Part shown: one piece after another, positions 25,630-33,880 of the stretch
How positions within the stretch are numbered: position 1 is the stretch's first letter
How the letters are laid out: every line of letters begins with the position of its first letter
NCBI RefSeq assembly: GCF_040215105.1
Contig: NZ_CP157875.1
Location: 531,501-595,500, forward strand
Length of the DNA: 64,000 bases
Origin: Aeromonas veronii
Lineage (GTDB): Bacteria; Pseudomonadota; Gammaproteobacteria; Enterobacterales; Aeromonadaceae
Direction of reading: 5' to 3'
Notes under the pieces: model-generated
What the model saw: only the letters and a program-made list of their open reading frames with translations
Database searches by the model: none
What the model was told of the DNA's origin: nothing
Position numbers and translations under genes: made by a program

Positions 25630-26658
25630 TTACAGTTTGCTCAGATAGACCTTGAATTTGGTATCGCTGCCGATGATCTCGGTCTGTTTAAAGTGAGCCT
25701 CCAGTATAGGCAGGTATCGCAGGAAGGCGTTGGCGACTATGGTCAGCGAGCCGTTGGCGCTGAGGTAGGCGGGGGCTTTTTCCAGGAAGGTTTCGGTGGC
25801 GGCGTAGAAGGTCTTGAGGCCCGCATGGAAGGGGGGATTCGAGACGATATGCTGGAATTTCCCCTCAATGTCGGAGTAGACATCGGAGGCGTGCACCTTC
25901 CCCTGCAGACCGTTGGCGGCCAAGGTGCGGCGGCTGGATTCCAGTGCCAGGGCGCTGATGTCCACCAGGTGCACTTGCAGCTCGGGATTGCGCTTGGCCA
26001 GCGTGGCGCCGATGACGCCGGCCCCGCAGCCAAAGTCCAGCAGCTTGCCCGTCATGGGGGGGAGACTCGCCAGCAGCATCTGGCTGCCGAGATCCAGGCC
26101 GTCTGCGCTGAATACCCCGGGCAGGGCCATCACCGTCAACGAGGTGTCCCCGGCCTGGCATTCATAGCGGCTGAACCAGGCATCCAGCTCAAACGGGGTG
26201 ACCGGCTTGCTGAGCTCCCCGTGATAGAGGGAGCAGCGGCGCGCCGAATCCCGCTTGACCGGTTTCTCCCCATAAGCGGCCAGCAGCTTGTCGGCCCCGT
26301 TGATCCCCCCTCTGTTCTCCCCCGCCAGCAGCAGATCGGCACCCGCCTCCAGCAAGGGGGCCATCATGGCCAGCAGGTACTGGGCCTCGGCCTTGGCCTT
26401 GGGCATCAGCAGCAGCAGGGCATCGAAGCGGGGGGCGCCGCCAAGCTGGTGATCGAACAGTATGGCGTCGCCGAGGGCGGCCTGCTGGCTGAGGTAGTAG
26501 CAGTAGTCGGTGGTGAAGACCGTCAGGGAGTCAGTCAGTTCGGCCAGCTGGCGCGGATAGTCATCCTCCAGGGCGCCGCAGACGAGCAGCCGCTTGCCGA
26601 CGAAGAGGGCTTGGTTACGTTCCAGCATCTGGCTGACGGCACTGACAGGACGGCTCAT
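25630..26658 (-). CDS. rsmC: 16S rRNA (guanine-1207-N2)-methyltransferase
   Basis: Methylates G1207 of 16S rRNA in the small subunit. The 342-residue protein has the two-domain layout of RsmC: a degenerate N-terminal methyltransferase-like half and a C-terminal catalytic half with '[16 protein letters not shown]' (SAM binding) and 'VSNPPFHAG' (NPPF target-base motif). GGAG lies 7 bases before the ATG. Single gene, divergent from dapA. Confidence 0.95.
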   Translation of the reverse strand: MSRPVSAVSQMLERNQALFVGKRLLVCGALEDDYPRQLAELTDSLTVFTTDYCYYLSQQAALGDAILFDHQLGGAPRFDALLLLMPKAKAEAQYLLAMMAPLLEAGADLLLAGENRGGINGADKLLAAYGEKPVKRDSARRCSLYHGELSKPVTPFELDAWFSRYECQAGDTSLTVMALPGVFSADGLDLGSQMLLASLPPMTGKLLDFGCGAGVIGATLAKRNPELQVHLVDISALALESSRRTLAANGLQGKVHASDVYSDIEGKFQHIVSNPPFHAGLKTFYAATETFLEKAPAYLSANGSLTIVANAFLRYLPILEAHFKQTEIIGSDTKFKVYLSKL

Positions 26659-26709
26659 TGGTTTTCTCCACGCAATTTTGGGCGGCCATTATACATGGCT
26701 GCTTTCGCC

Positions 26710-26738
26710 TTGACATTTATGCCGCCTTCCCGAAATAT
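26710..26738 (+). promoter_or_regulatory. Putative promoter of the dapA leader
   Basis: TTGACA (26710-26715), a 17-base spacer and AAATAT (26733-26738). The -35 is consensus and the -10 is imperfect. It would start a transcript about 190 bases before dapA, the only plus-strand gene that could use it. Confidence 0.55.
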
Positions 26739-26769
26739 GCCAGACACCTTATATATCCAGAGATGAGCC

Positions 26770-26841
26770 ATGCGCCAGCGCGTATCGAAACGAAAGCATA
26801 AACACAGCCTGATCCCCGGGCCTGCTGACGTGCGCGCGTAA
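26770..26841 (+). CDS. Possible basic leader peptide upstream of dapA
   Basis: A 23-codon frame encoding 'MRQRVSKRKHKHSLIPGPA' followed by DVRA and a stop. It lies between the putative promoter and a terminator hairpin. Lys, Arg and His codons cluster at positions 6-12 (K-R-K-H-K-H). CCAGAG is 7 bases upstream of the ATG, a weak ribosome site. Its translation is not proven; this is an inference from position, composition and the neighbouring hairpin. Confidence 0.35.
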   Translation: MRQRVSKRKHKHSLIPGPADVRA

Positions 26842-26864
26842 CCTCTCATCCCTGAGACGATTCC

Positions 26865-26899
26865 AGCCCCGGTAGCGACCCTCGTACCGGGGCTTTTTA
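26865..26899 (+). terminator. Terminator inside the dapA leader (attenuator candidate)
   Basis: AGCCCCGGTA / TACCGGGGCT with a 13-base loop is followed by TTTTTATT. No plus-strand gene ends upstream (rsmC is on the other strand), so it must end either a short leader transcript or an independent small RNA. The 3' arm CCGGGG can pair instead with CCCCGG at 26814-26819, giving a possible antiterminator. Confidence 0.75.
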
Positions 26900-26933
26900 T
26901 TGACCCATTAATTCAGTCAGGAGAAGGAAATCC

Positions 26934-27806
26934 ATGTTTCAAGGTTCGATAGTTGCCCTGATCACCCCTTTCAAACAGGGCCAACTGGATGAAGCCGCGC
27001 TGGTCCGTCTGGTGGAGTGGCACATAGCGCAGGGGACCCATGGCATAGTGCCGGTCGGTACCACGGGGGAGAGCCCGACCCTGACCCACGACGAGCATTG
27101 CCGGGTGGTGGAACTGGTGGTGAAGCAGGTGGCCGGTCGGGTGCCCGTCATCGCCGGTGCCGGCTCCAACAACCCGGTGGAGGCCATCGAGTACACCCGT
27201 CACGCCGAGCAGGCGGGGGCTGACGCCACCCTGCACGTGGCCGGTTACTACAACCGCCCGAATCAGGAGGGGTTGTATCATCACTTCAAGGCGGTGCATG
27301 ACGCCACCACCAAGCCCATCATCGTCTACAACATCCCGCCCCGCGCCATCGTCGATGTGCAGCCGGCGACCCTGGCCCGGCTGGCCGAATTGCCGCGCAT
27401 TGCCGGGGTGAAGGACGCCACCGGCGATCTGGCCCGCCCCTGGACCGAGCGCCAGCTCATCAAGAAGCCCTTCGCCTGGCTCTCCGGTGAAGATGCGACC
27501 GCGGTCGCCTACAACATAGGTGGCGGCCAGGGCTGTATCTCGGTGACCGCCAACGTGGCGCCCAAACTGGTGGCCGAGGTGCAGAACCTGGCCCTGGCCG
27601 GTGAGTGGCAGGCGGCTCGCGAGTTGCAGGACAAACTCATTCCGCTGCATCAGGCCATGTTCGCCGAACCCAGCCCCGCCGGTGCCAAATATGCGGTCTC
27701 CTTGCTGGGGTTGTGCAGCGAAGAGTGCCGGTTGCCGGTGATGCCTCTGTCCGAGGCGACCCGAGAGCGTATTCGCAGCGCCATGCAAGCACTGGACCTG
27801 CTGTAA
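26934..27806 (+). CDS. dapA: 4-hydroxy-tetrahydrodipicolinate synthase
   Basis: Condenses pyruvate with aspartate semialdehyde, the first step of the lysine and diaminopimelate branch. The 290-residue TIM barrel has 'VPVGTTGESPTL' (substrate binding), 'YYNRPNQEGLYHHF', 'IIVYNIPPR' and the Schiff-base lysine in 'IAGVKDATGDLAR', then 'SGEDATA'. The overall wording, e.g. 'LSGEDATAVAYNIGGGQGC' and 'ISVTANVAPKL', reminds me more of alphaproteobacterial DapA than of E. coli DapA. AGGAGAAGG precedes the ATG. Other members of this superfamily use other aldol substrates, so some doubt on specificity remains. Confidence 0.88.
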   Translation: MFQGSIVALITPFKQGQLDEAALVRLVEWHIAQGTHGIVPVGTTGESPTLTHDEHCRVVELVVKQVAGRVPVIAGAGSNNPVEAIEYTRHAEQAGADATLHVAGYYNRPNQEGLYHHFKAVHDATTKPIIVYNIPPRAIVDVQPATLARLAELPRIAGVKDATGDLARPWTERQLIKKPFAWLSGEDATAVAYNIGGGQGCISVTANVAPKLVAEVQNLALAGEWQAARELQDKLIPLHQAMFAEPSPAGAKYAVSLLGLCSEECRLPVMPLSEATRERIRSAMQALDLL

Positions 27807-27900
27807 AAATGGGCTCTGGATCGCGCTTTTGATTGCCAAGTCAGTTAGCCGCTGACTTTGTCGATATACTCGCTTGGATACATTTCAAGGATGAGTGGGC

Positions 27901-29565
27901 ATGCAAGAATGGGATCCGGAGCACTTCACCAGCTTTGAACATCTCTGTGAAGTGACCCTGGCGGCGGTCAGCGAGAAGACCGAAGCCGAGCAGATCTATC
28001 TGTGGCTGCGGGCACCCGTGCCCCAGCTCTACTGTTACCGGCCGGAGTCGGGCTTGCTGTGCCTGGCTGCCGACGCCCTGTCGACCCTCCCGTTGCCCGT
28101 TTCCTTCATCGAACGCTCCCTGGCGCTTGGCCAGCTGCTGGTGGAACCCGTGGCACCGACCCATGGGATCTGGGAGAGCGTCGAACCCGAGGCGCCGCGC
28201 CTGCGGGTCAGTTTCCCCCTCAAACGCCATCAGGGACTGGAGGCCGTGGTCTATCTGGAAACCCGCCGCCGCATAGATCGCCTGTCAAATCAAAAGAAAC
28301 AGAGTATTCAGCTGCTTATGCATTATCTGGCAGCAGAACTGGAAGGAAGAAGGCTCGCCAGCCAAGTGGACAGGGAGCGGGATCAGCGCCTCAACACGCA
28401 GGCGGATCTCGTTCGCAGCCAAGCCCTGCAGGATGCCTTCCTCCATCTGCTGCAGGCCCTGCATGAGGTCGGGGTCAGGCTCTCTCGCTGCGACAGCGAG
28501 GATCAACTGCTGCACGACGCCGTGGTGCTCGCCCGGGAGGATTTGCAGTTCGATCGGGTCGCCATCTTTCTCATCGACAACGACCGCAAGACCATGCACG
28601 GCACCTGGGGCACCAACGAGGCGGGAGAGCTCACCAACGAGCGCCATTTCGTCACCCCCATCCCGGAGCACCCCACGGTGCAGGAGGCGCTGCGGCGCAA
28701 GGACTATGTGCTGGTGCTGGAGGATGCCCCCCTCTATTACGAGCAGCAGGAGGTGGGACGGGGCTGGAACGCCATGGTCTCGCTGTGGGACGGGGCCACC
28801 CCCATCGGCTGGATCGCCGCCGACAACCTGCTCTGGCGCCGGCCCCTCAAGGCCTATCAGAGCGAGATCTTCAAGCAATACGCCGCCATGCTCTCCCAGT
28901 TGCTGATCCGCCAACGTACCCAGTCGGCACTTGAGCGTTTCAATCGGGAGCTGGAGCAGAGGGTGCAGGAGCGCACCCGGCAGCTGGCCGATACCAACAG
29001 GGCGCTGGAGGAGGCCAATCGGCGCCTCTCCCTATTGTCCCTGGAAGATCCCTTGACCGGGATCGCCAATCGTCGCCAGTGGGACATCACCATGGAACGG
29101 GAGTGGGAGCGGGCCCGCCGTCATCAGGGGGTATTGGCGGTGCTGATGATCGATGTGGACGAGTTCAAGTCCTACAACGATCACTTCGGCCACGGCAAGG
29201 GCGACCAATGCTTGCAGCAGGTGGCGGCGCTGCTGCAGGAGACGGAGCGACGGCGGACCAACCTGGTGGCCCGTTATGGCGGGGAGGAGTTTGTCATCCT
29301 GCTGTGCGCGCCGCAGGCGGGAGAGGCGGAGCGGCTGGCGGAGCAGATCCACCAGGGGCTCAACAGGCTGCGGATCCCCCATCCCGCCTCCCGGGTGGAG
29401 TCGCATCTCACGGTCAGCATCGGTTTCAGCTATCTCATTCCCTCAGCGGACAAGGGGTGGCAGACCCTCACCGAGCAGGCGGATCAGGCGCTCTATCATG
29501 CCAAGTCCCGAGGGCGGGCCTGTACCCTGGCCTATCGGGTGGACTCTCTCGTCGCTCCCCATTGA
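27901..29565 (+). CDS. GAF-containing diguanylate cyclase (GGDEF domain)
   Basis: Predicted to make cyclic di-GMP from two GTP. The 554-residue soluble protein has a possible first GAF-like region (about 10-140), a GAF domain (about 170-335), a coiled coil ('ELEQRVQERTRQLADTNRAL' around 345-370) and a GGDEF domain whose active-site loop is 'RYGGEEFVILL' with GGEEF at residue 460. The RxxD inhibitory site is degenerate ('RRTN' in place of RxxD), so product feedback may be lost. I chose ATG at 27901, with AAGGA 9 bases upstream; an in-frame GTG lies at 27895. No membrane segments. Confidence 0.9.
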   Translation: MQEWDPEHFTSFEHLCEVTLAAVSEKTEAEQIYLWLRAPVPQLYCYRPESGLLCLAADALSTLPLPVSFIERSLALGQLLVEPVAPTHGIWESVEPEAPRLRVSFPLKRHQGLEAVVYLETRRRIDRLSNQKKQSIQLLMHYLAAELEGRRLASQVDRERDQRLNTQADLVRSQALQDAFLHLLQALHEVGVRLSRCDSEDQLLHDAVVLAREDLQFDRVAIFLIDNDRKTMHGTWGTNEAGELTNERHFVTPIPEHPTVQEALRRKDYVLVLEDAPLYYEQQEVGRGWNAMVSLWDGATPIGWIAADNLLWRRPLKAYQSEIFKQYAAMLSQLLIRQRTQSALERFNRELEQRVQERTRQLADTNRALEEANRRLSLLSLEDPLTGIANRRQWDITMEREWERARRHQGVLAVLMIDVDEFKSYNDHFGHGKGDQCLQQVAALLQETERRRTNLVARYGGEEFVILLCAPQAGEAERLAEQIHQGLNRLRIPHPASRVESHLTVSIGFSYLIPSADKGWQTLTEQADQALYHAKSRGRACTLAYRVDSLVAPH

Positions 29566-29708
29566 GCCCGCCTGGCTCACGGGCTTCGACGAGTGTGATC
29601 CCAGCATCATAAATGGGGCCGCAAGCGTTTCTCGTCCTCGGGCGCATGGCGAGATGCCCTGGCTCTGGCTAGAATGGGGGCCCATTTTTCAACGACAGAT
29701 CCCGCATC

Positions 29709-30299
29709 ATGACCCTCTCCGGATTTAAAGGCCTGGTTTTCGACCTCGACGGAACCCTGGTGGATTCCATGCCGCTGCACCTGGCCGCATGGGAACATAC
29801 CGCACGGGAATTTGGCTTCCGCTTCGATGGGGAGTGGTTTTATGAGCTGGGGGGCATGCCGAGCCGCAAGATCGCGCTGCTGGTGGCCGAGGAGCAGCAG
29901 ATTGCGCTGGATCCTCTGATCGTGACCCGCTGCAAGACGGAGCACTATGTGGCCAACCTGCACAAGGCGACGCCTTTCCCGGCCATGCTGGAACTGGTGG
30001 AGCGCTATCATGGCCTCATTCCCATGGGGATCGGGACAGGGTCTCCCCGGGTCAATGCCGAGGCCGTGCTGCGCAATACCGGATTGGATCGTTACTTCCC
30101 GGTGGTGGTCACCGCCGACGATGTCGAGCTGCACAAACCCCATCCGGACACCTTCCTGCTGGTGGCGCGTCGCCTCGGGGTCGAGCCGGGTCAATGTCTG
30201 GTATTCGAAGACACGGGCATCGGTGCCCAGGCCGGTCAGGCGGCGGGCATGCAGGTGTGCATGGTCAAGGCAGGAAAACCGGTCGGATTGAGCTACTGA
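29709..30299 (+). CDS. yqaB: HAD-family sugar-phosphate phosphatase, YqaB type
   Basis: A 196-residue haloacid-dehalogenase enzyme. HAD motifs are 'VFDLDGTLVDSM' (nucleophile and acid Asp), 'GIGTGSPR' (motif II), 'KPHPDTFL' (motif III Lys) and 'VFEDTGIGAQAG' (motif IV). The family around E. coli YqaB dephosphorylates fructose-1-phosphate and similar sugar phosphates, and is related to beta-phosphoglucomutase; exact substrate here is unproven. The ribosome site is weak. Confidence 0.82.
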   Translation: MTLSGFKGLVFDLDGTLVDSMPLHLAAWEHTAREFGFRFDGEWFYELGGMPSRKIALLVAEEQQIALDPLIVTRCKTEHYVANLHKATPFPAMLELVERYHGLIPMGIGTGSPRVNAEAVLRNTGLDRYFPVVVTADDVELHKPHPDTFLLVARRLGVEPGQCLVFEDTGIGAQAGQAAGMQVCMVKAGKPVGLSY

Positions 30300-30335
30300 G
30301 TCGGGAGGGATCGGGTCTGGCCACCCGGGGTAAAA

Positions 30336-30379
30336 CGTCCACTCTCATACGGGACAGGCGATAAACATGAGAGTGGACG
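30336..30379. repeat. 13-bp perfect inverted repeat between yqaB and the Hfq-like gene
   Basis: CGTCCACTCTCAT (30336-30348) and ATGAGAGTGGACG (30367-30379) are exact complements separated by 18 bases. The genes on both sides end here, so it may be a bidirectional terminator; on the minus strand it is followed by TTTTA. The long loop is unusual for that role. Confidence 0.7.
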
Positions 30380-30434
30380 GTCATTTGCGCCAGGAGATGA
30401 CGTGGCGAAGCGCGGGGCAGGAAAAGAGCGAGCC

Positions 30435-30794
30435 TTATTGCTCGCTGCTGCCGCCCTGATTGTCGTCATAGCGACTCGGTGCACCGTGGGCGCGCGGCGC
30501 CATGGAGACGCGGGGCTTGCGGGCACGCTGGATGCTCACGGCCGGGCGACCGGAGTGCATGGCGATGGTGGAGATCTTGGCCTTGTAAACCAGCTGCTGG
30601 TTGCCATGGGCATCGGTCAACAGCACGCTGTACTGGTCGAAGCCGCTGATGGTCCCCTCCAGCTTGATGCCGCTCACCAGGAAGATGGCGACCTGACTGC
30701 GATTTTTGCGCAACCAGTTGAGGGCGGAATCCTGCCCATTTCCAAGTGAGAATGCTTGCTCAATCGTGGAGTAGCTTGGGGATTCAGTTGTCAT
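30435..30794 (-). CDS. Divergent second Hfq-like Sm protein
   Basis: A 119-residue protein whose residues 21-88 align with Hfq: 'QDSALNWLRKNRSQVAIFLV', 'SGIKLEGTISGFDQYSVLL' and 'LVYKAKIST'. Hfq is a hexameric RNA chaperone. Compared with E. coli Hfq, Gln8 and Asp9 are kept (Q21, D22) and the Lys of the YKH motif is kept, but His57 is replaced by Ala, Phe42 by Tyr and Tyr25 by Phe. The rim RRER becomes RKNR and the YK region has two extra residues. There is a 20-residue N-terminal extension and a basic C-terminal tail ending in an acidic tip. The gene is monocistronic and divergent from pqiA; the canonical hfq is normally next to miaA and hflX. Confidence 0.8.
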   Translation of the reverse strand: MTTESPSYSTIEQAFSLGNGQDSALNWLRKNRSQVAIFLVSGIKLEGTISGFDQYSVLLTDAHGNQQLVYKAKISTIAMHSGRPAVSIQRARKPRVSMAPRAHGAPSRYDDNQGGSSEQ

Positions 30795-30996
30795 AAATTA
30801 TTGTCCCGCGAAGAAAAGTGGCGTTTGATTGTGCTAAATGGTTACAGGCTTGTCAAAGCCATTCTCTTTTCCTAGATGAGGGCTTAATGCCCCAAAGAAC
30901 AGGGCTGGTGGTTCAGGGCGGCGGCTGCGATAATTGACCGCTCTGGCCGTGACAGGCCTCCGCTGGGATCCTATCTTGCATCCGGTTTCAAATCCA

Positions 30997-32241
30997 ATGA
31001 CTTATACCCATGACGCGACGGCCTGTGAAGAGTGCGATCTGCTGGTCCCGGCCACCCCCCTCGCGGTGGGGGAGACGAGCAGTTGCCCCCGTTGCGGTCA
31101 CACCCTGAGCCGACACCTGCCCGAGCAGGAGCGCAGGCCGCTGGCCTATGGTTTTGCCGCCCTCATCATGTTCGTGCTCTCCAACACCTTCACCTTCATG
31201 TCGTTCTCATCCAACGGGCTGGGGCAGGAGATGACCTTCCTGCAGTGCATCACCACCCTGGTGGAGCAAGGCTATCTGTTCCTCGGCGCCGTGTTGAGCC
31301 TGACCCTGATCGGTCTGCCTCTGGTCTATGTGGGCTCCATCATGCTGGTGCTGTGGCGCATCGACAAGGATATGCACAGCCGTGCACTGCGCTCCCTCGG
31401 CCGTTTGCTGTGCCGGATCCGGCCCTGGCTGATGGTGGATGTCTTCCTGATCGGGGTGCTCATCTCCCTGGTCAAGCTGATGGGCATGGCGGACATCAAG
31501 ATGGGGCTGTCGTTCTGGGCCTTCGTCGGCTATACGCTGCTGCTCATCAAGATGATGTCATCGCTGGACAGGATGTGGCTGTGGCAACGGCTGTTTGGCC
31601 AGACCGAGCCGAGGGAACTGGATCCCGAGGCGAGCGCCATGGCATCCGGGCTGGTTGGCTGCCACATCTGCGGCGCCCTGAGCGAGGCCGGCACCGACCG
31701 CTGCCCGCGCTGCGGCGATCACCTCCATGCGCGCAAGCCAGGTGGTCTGAACCGGACCTGGGCGCTGCTGATCACCTCGGTGATCCTCTACATTCCCGCC
31801 AACGTCTATCCCATCATGGACACGGTGTTTCTGGGGGACGACAGCCCCTCGACCATCCTGGGCGGGGTGCTGCTGCTGTGGGCGCTGGGTTCCTATCCCA
31901 TCGCCGCCGTCATCTTCTTCGCCAGCGTGGTCATCCCCCTGGTGAAGATCCTGGCGCTGTTGTGGCTCTGCTTTGTGGTGCAGCGAGGGCAGGGCGCCTC
32001 GCCCCTGCGCAAGCTCAAGCTCTATCGCATGACTGAATTTGTGGGACGTTGGTCGATGATCGACGTCTTCGTGGTGGCCATCCTGGCCGGTCTCATCCGG
32101 CTCGATAATCTGATGTCCATCTATCCTGGCCCCGCCGCCGTCGCCTTTGCCGGCGTCGTGCTGATCACCATGGTGGCCGCCATGAGTTTCGATTCCCGTC
32201 TGATCTGGGATTTACAACAAGGAGAGCGCGAACGTGAGTGA
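30997..32241 (+). CDS. pqiA: PqiA-like inner-membrane protein (paraquat-inducible protein A)
   Basis: Inner-membrane partner of an MCE lipid-transport system that moves phospholipid across the envelope. The 414-residue product has two copies of a zinc-ribbon plus four-helix unit: 'CEECDLL...CPRCGHTL' near the N-terminus and 'CHICGALSEAG...CPRCGDHLH' in the middle. I chose ATG at 30997, since the first zinc ribbon follows within 10 residues; no ribosome site is obvious. It overlaps the pqiB start by 8 bases. Confidence 0.9.
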   Translation: MTYTHDATACEECDLLVPATPLAVGETSSCPRCGHTLSRHLPEQERRPLAYGFAALIMFVLSNTFTFMSFSSNGLGQEMTFLQCITTLVEQGYLFLGAVLSLTLIGLPLVYVGSIMLVLWRIDKDMHSRALRSLGRLLCRIRPWLMVDVFLIGVLISLVKLMGMADIKMGLSFWAFVGYTLLLIKMMSSLDRMWLWQRLFGQTEPRELDPEASAMASGLVGCHICGALSEAGTDRCPRCGDHLHARKPGGLNRTWALLITSVILYIPANVYPIMDTVFLGDDSPSTILGGVLLLWALGSYPIAAVIFFASVVIPLVKILALLWLCFVVQRGQGASPLRKLKLYRMTEFVGRWSMIDVFVVAILAGLIRLDNLMSIYPGPAAVAFAGVVLITMVAAMSFDSRLIWDLQQGERERE

Positions 32242-33880
32242 GCGTAAGACAAGGTGGAAACCCGGCTCGGACTTTCTGAGCTCGGCTGCCGCTATCTGGA
32301 TGGTACCGCTGCTGGCGCTGTTCATCGGTGTTTGGATGCTGTTCCAGCATTGGTATTCGCAAGGCCCCAGCTTCACCCTGACCGTGGCCACGGCCGAGGG
32401 CATAGTCGCGGGCAAGACGGTGATCCGTTCCCGCGAGGTGGAGGTGGGCCGCATCGAAGCGGTGGAGCTGAGCGATGACTACAGTCACGCCGTGCTCAAG
32501 GGGCGGCTGAGCAATGCCGCCGCTGGCATGCTCAAGAAAGACAGCCAGTTCTGGGTGGTCAAGCCCAGGGTTGGGCGGGAAGGGGTCTCCGGCCTCGGTA
32601 CCCTGCTCTCCGGCGCCTATATCGAGCTCTCCCCCGGCAAGAAGGGCAAGGCGCTCAACACCTATGCCATGCTGGACAGGCCGCCTCTGGCCTCGCTGGA
32701 TGCCAAGGGGCTGCGGCTCTCCCTCAGTAGCCGCGATGCGCGTGCCCTGGGGGTGGGATCGCCCATCAACTACCAGGGCTTCACCATCGGTCAGGTGGAA
32801 GAGGCCAAGTTCCTGCCAGAGAAGAGCGAGATGGAGTATCAGCTCTTCATCAATGCACCCTATGACACTCTGGTAAGCAGCAACTCCCGCTTCTGGTTGA
32901 CCCCGGGCTTCGAGGTCTCCATGAGCAGCGAGGGCATGAAGGTCAAGATGGACTCGCTGGAGACGTTGCTCGATGGCGGCATCACCATGGGGCTGCCGCC
33001 TGGCTGGTACCCCGGTGAACCAGCCAAACAGCATGACGAGTTCGTGCTGTTCCAGGACGAGGCGAGCGTGCTGGCCGGTAGCCTGGATCAGTTCATCGAT
33101 TACGTCTTCCTGTTCGAGGACAACGTGGGTGGCCTGCATCCCGGTGCGGCGGTGCAATATCGCGGCATCCGGGTGGGTACCGTGATCTCGGCCCCCTATC
33201 TCATCGATGACAAGGGCGTGCAGCTGTTCAAGAATCGCGAGATCCCGGTGCTGGCCCGCATCGAGGTGCAGCGGCTTTCCCATCGCTATGCCAATGCGGA
33301 GAAGGAACAGTGGCGCGCCCTGTTCAGCAAGCAGTTCAAGGAAGGCTTGCGGGCATCCCTCAAGACCTCGAACCTGCTGACTGGTGGCAAGGTGGTGGAT
33401 CTCAACTTCTACCCGGATGTGCCGGCCTACAAATCGGTCAAGGTGGCGGGTTACCAAGTGTTCCCGACCGTGCAGGCCGGGCTGGATCAGATAGAGCGCA
33501 AGGTGAACCTCATCCTCGACAAGTTCGTCGACATGGACATGACCACCACGCTCACACAGGTCAACAGCACCCTGGCGACTCTGGACAAGACCCTCAAGCA
33601 CGTCAGCGCCGTGAGTGCCAATCTGGAGCAGTTTACCGGTCAGGACTCGACCCAGCAGTTGCCGGCCTCGCTCAATGAGAGCCTCAAGCAGTTGCAGGAG
33701 ACGCTGCAAACCTACGATGCCAGCTCCCAGACCAATCAGGAGTTGCGTCAGTCGGTGCAATCCCTCAACCAGCTGATGGGCGAATTGCAGCCCCTGGTAC
33801 ATTCCCTGAACGAGCAACCGAGTTCACTGATCTTCGATCGCTCTCGCCCCCAGGATCCTGAGCCCAAGCGAGGAAAATGA
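32234..33880 (+). CDS. pqiB: PqiB-like MCE-domain lipid transport protein
   Basis: Forms the periplasm-spanning tube of the Pqi pathway. The 548-residue product has one N-terminal membrane helix ('AAIWMVPLLALFIGVWMLF'), three MCE domains (starting near residues 45, 160 and 285; e.g. 'GIVAGKTVIRSREVEVGRIE' and 'GLHPGAAVQYRGIRVGTV') and a long C-terminal coiled-coil needle. GTG start at 32234 has GGAGAG upstream. It overlaps pqiA and pqiC, making a tight operon. Confidence 0.93.
   Translation: MSERKTRWKPGSDFLSSAAAIWMVPLLALFIGVWMLFQHWYSQGPSFTLTVATAEGIVAGKTVIRSREVEVGRIEAVELSDDYSHAVLKGRLSNAAAGMLKKDSQFWVVKPRVGREGVSGLGTLLSGAYIELSPGKKGKALNTYAMLDRPPLASLDAKGLRLSLSSRDARALGVGSPINYQGFTIGQVEEAKFLPEKSEMEYQLFINAPYDTLVSSNSRFWLTPGFEVSMSSEGMKVKMDSLETLLDGGITMGLPPGWYPGEPAKQHDEFVLFQDEASVLAGSLDQFIDYVFLFEDNVGGLHPGAAVQYRGIRVGTVISAPYLIDDKGVQLFKNREIPVLARIEVQRLSHRYANAEKEQWRALFSKQFKEGLRASLKTSNLLTGGKVVDLNFYPDVPAYKSVKVAGYQVFPTVQAGLDQIERKVNLILDKFVDMDMTTTLTQVNSTLATLDKTLKHVSAVSANLEQFTGQDSTQQLPASLNESLKQLQETLQTYDASSQTNQELRQSVQSLNQLMGELQPLVHSLNEQPSSLIFDRSRPQDPEPKRGK

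Noticed and set aside
26659-26933. Known lysine riboswitch upstream of dapA
   Set aside because: The conserved aptamer core could not be found; only a short frame and one hairpin are present.
32165-33817. Long open frame antisense to pqiB
   Set aside because: Same pattern: a mirror of a well-recognised gene in GC-rich DNA, without a ribosome site.
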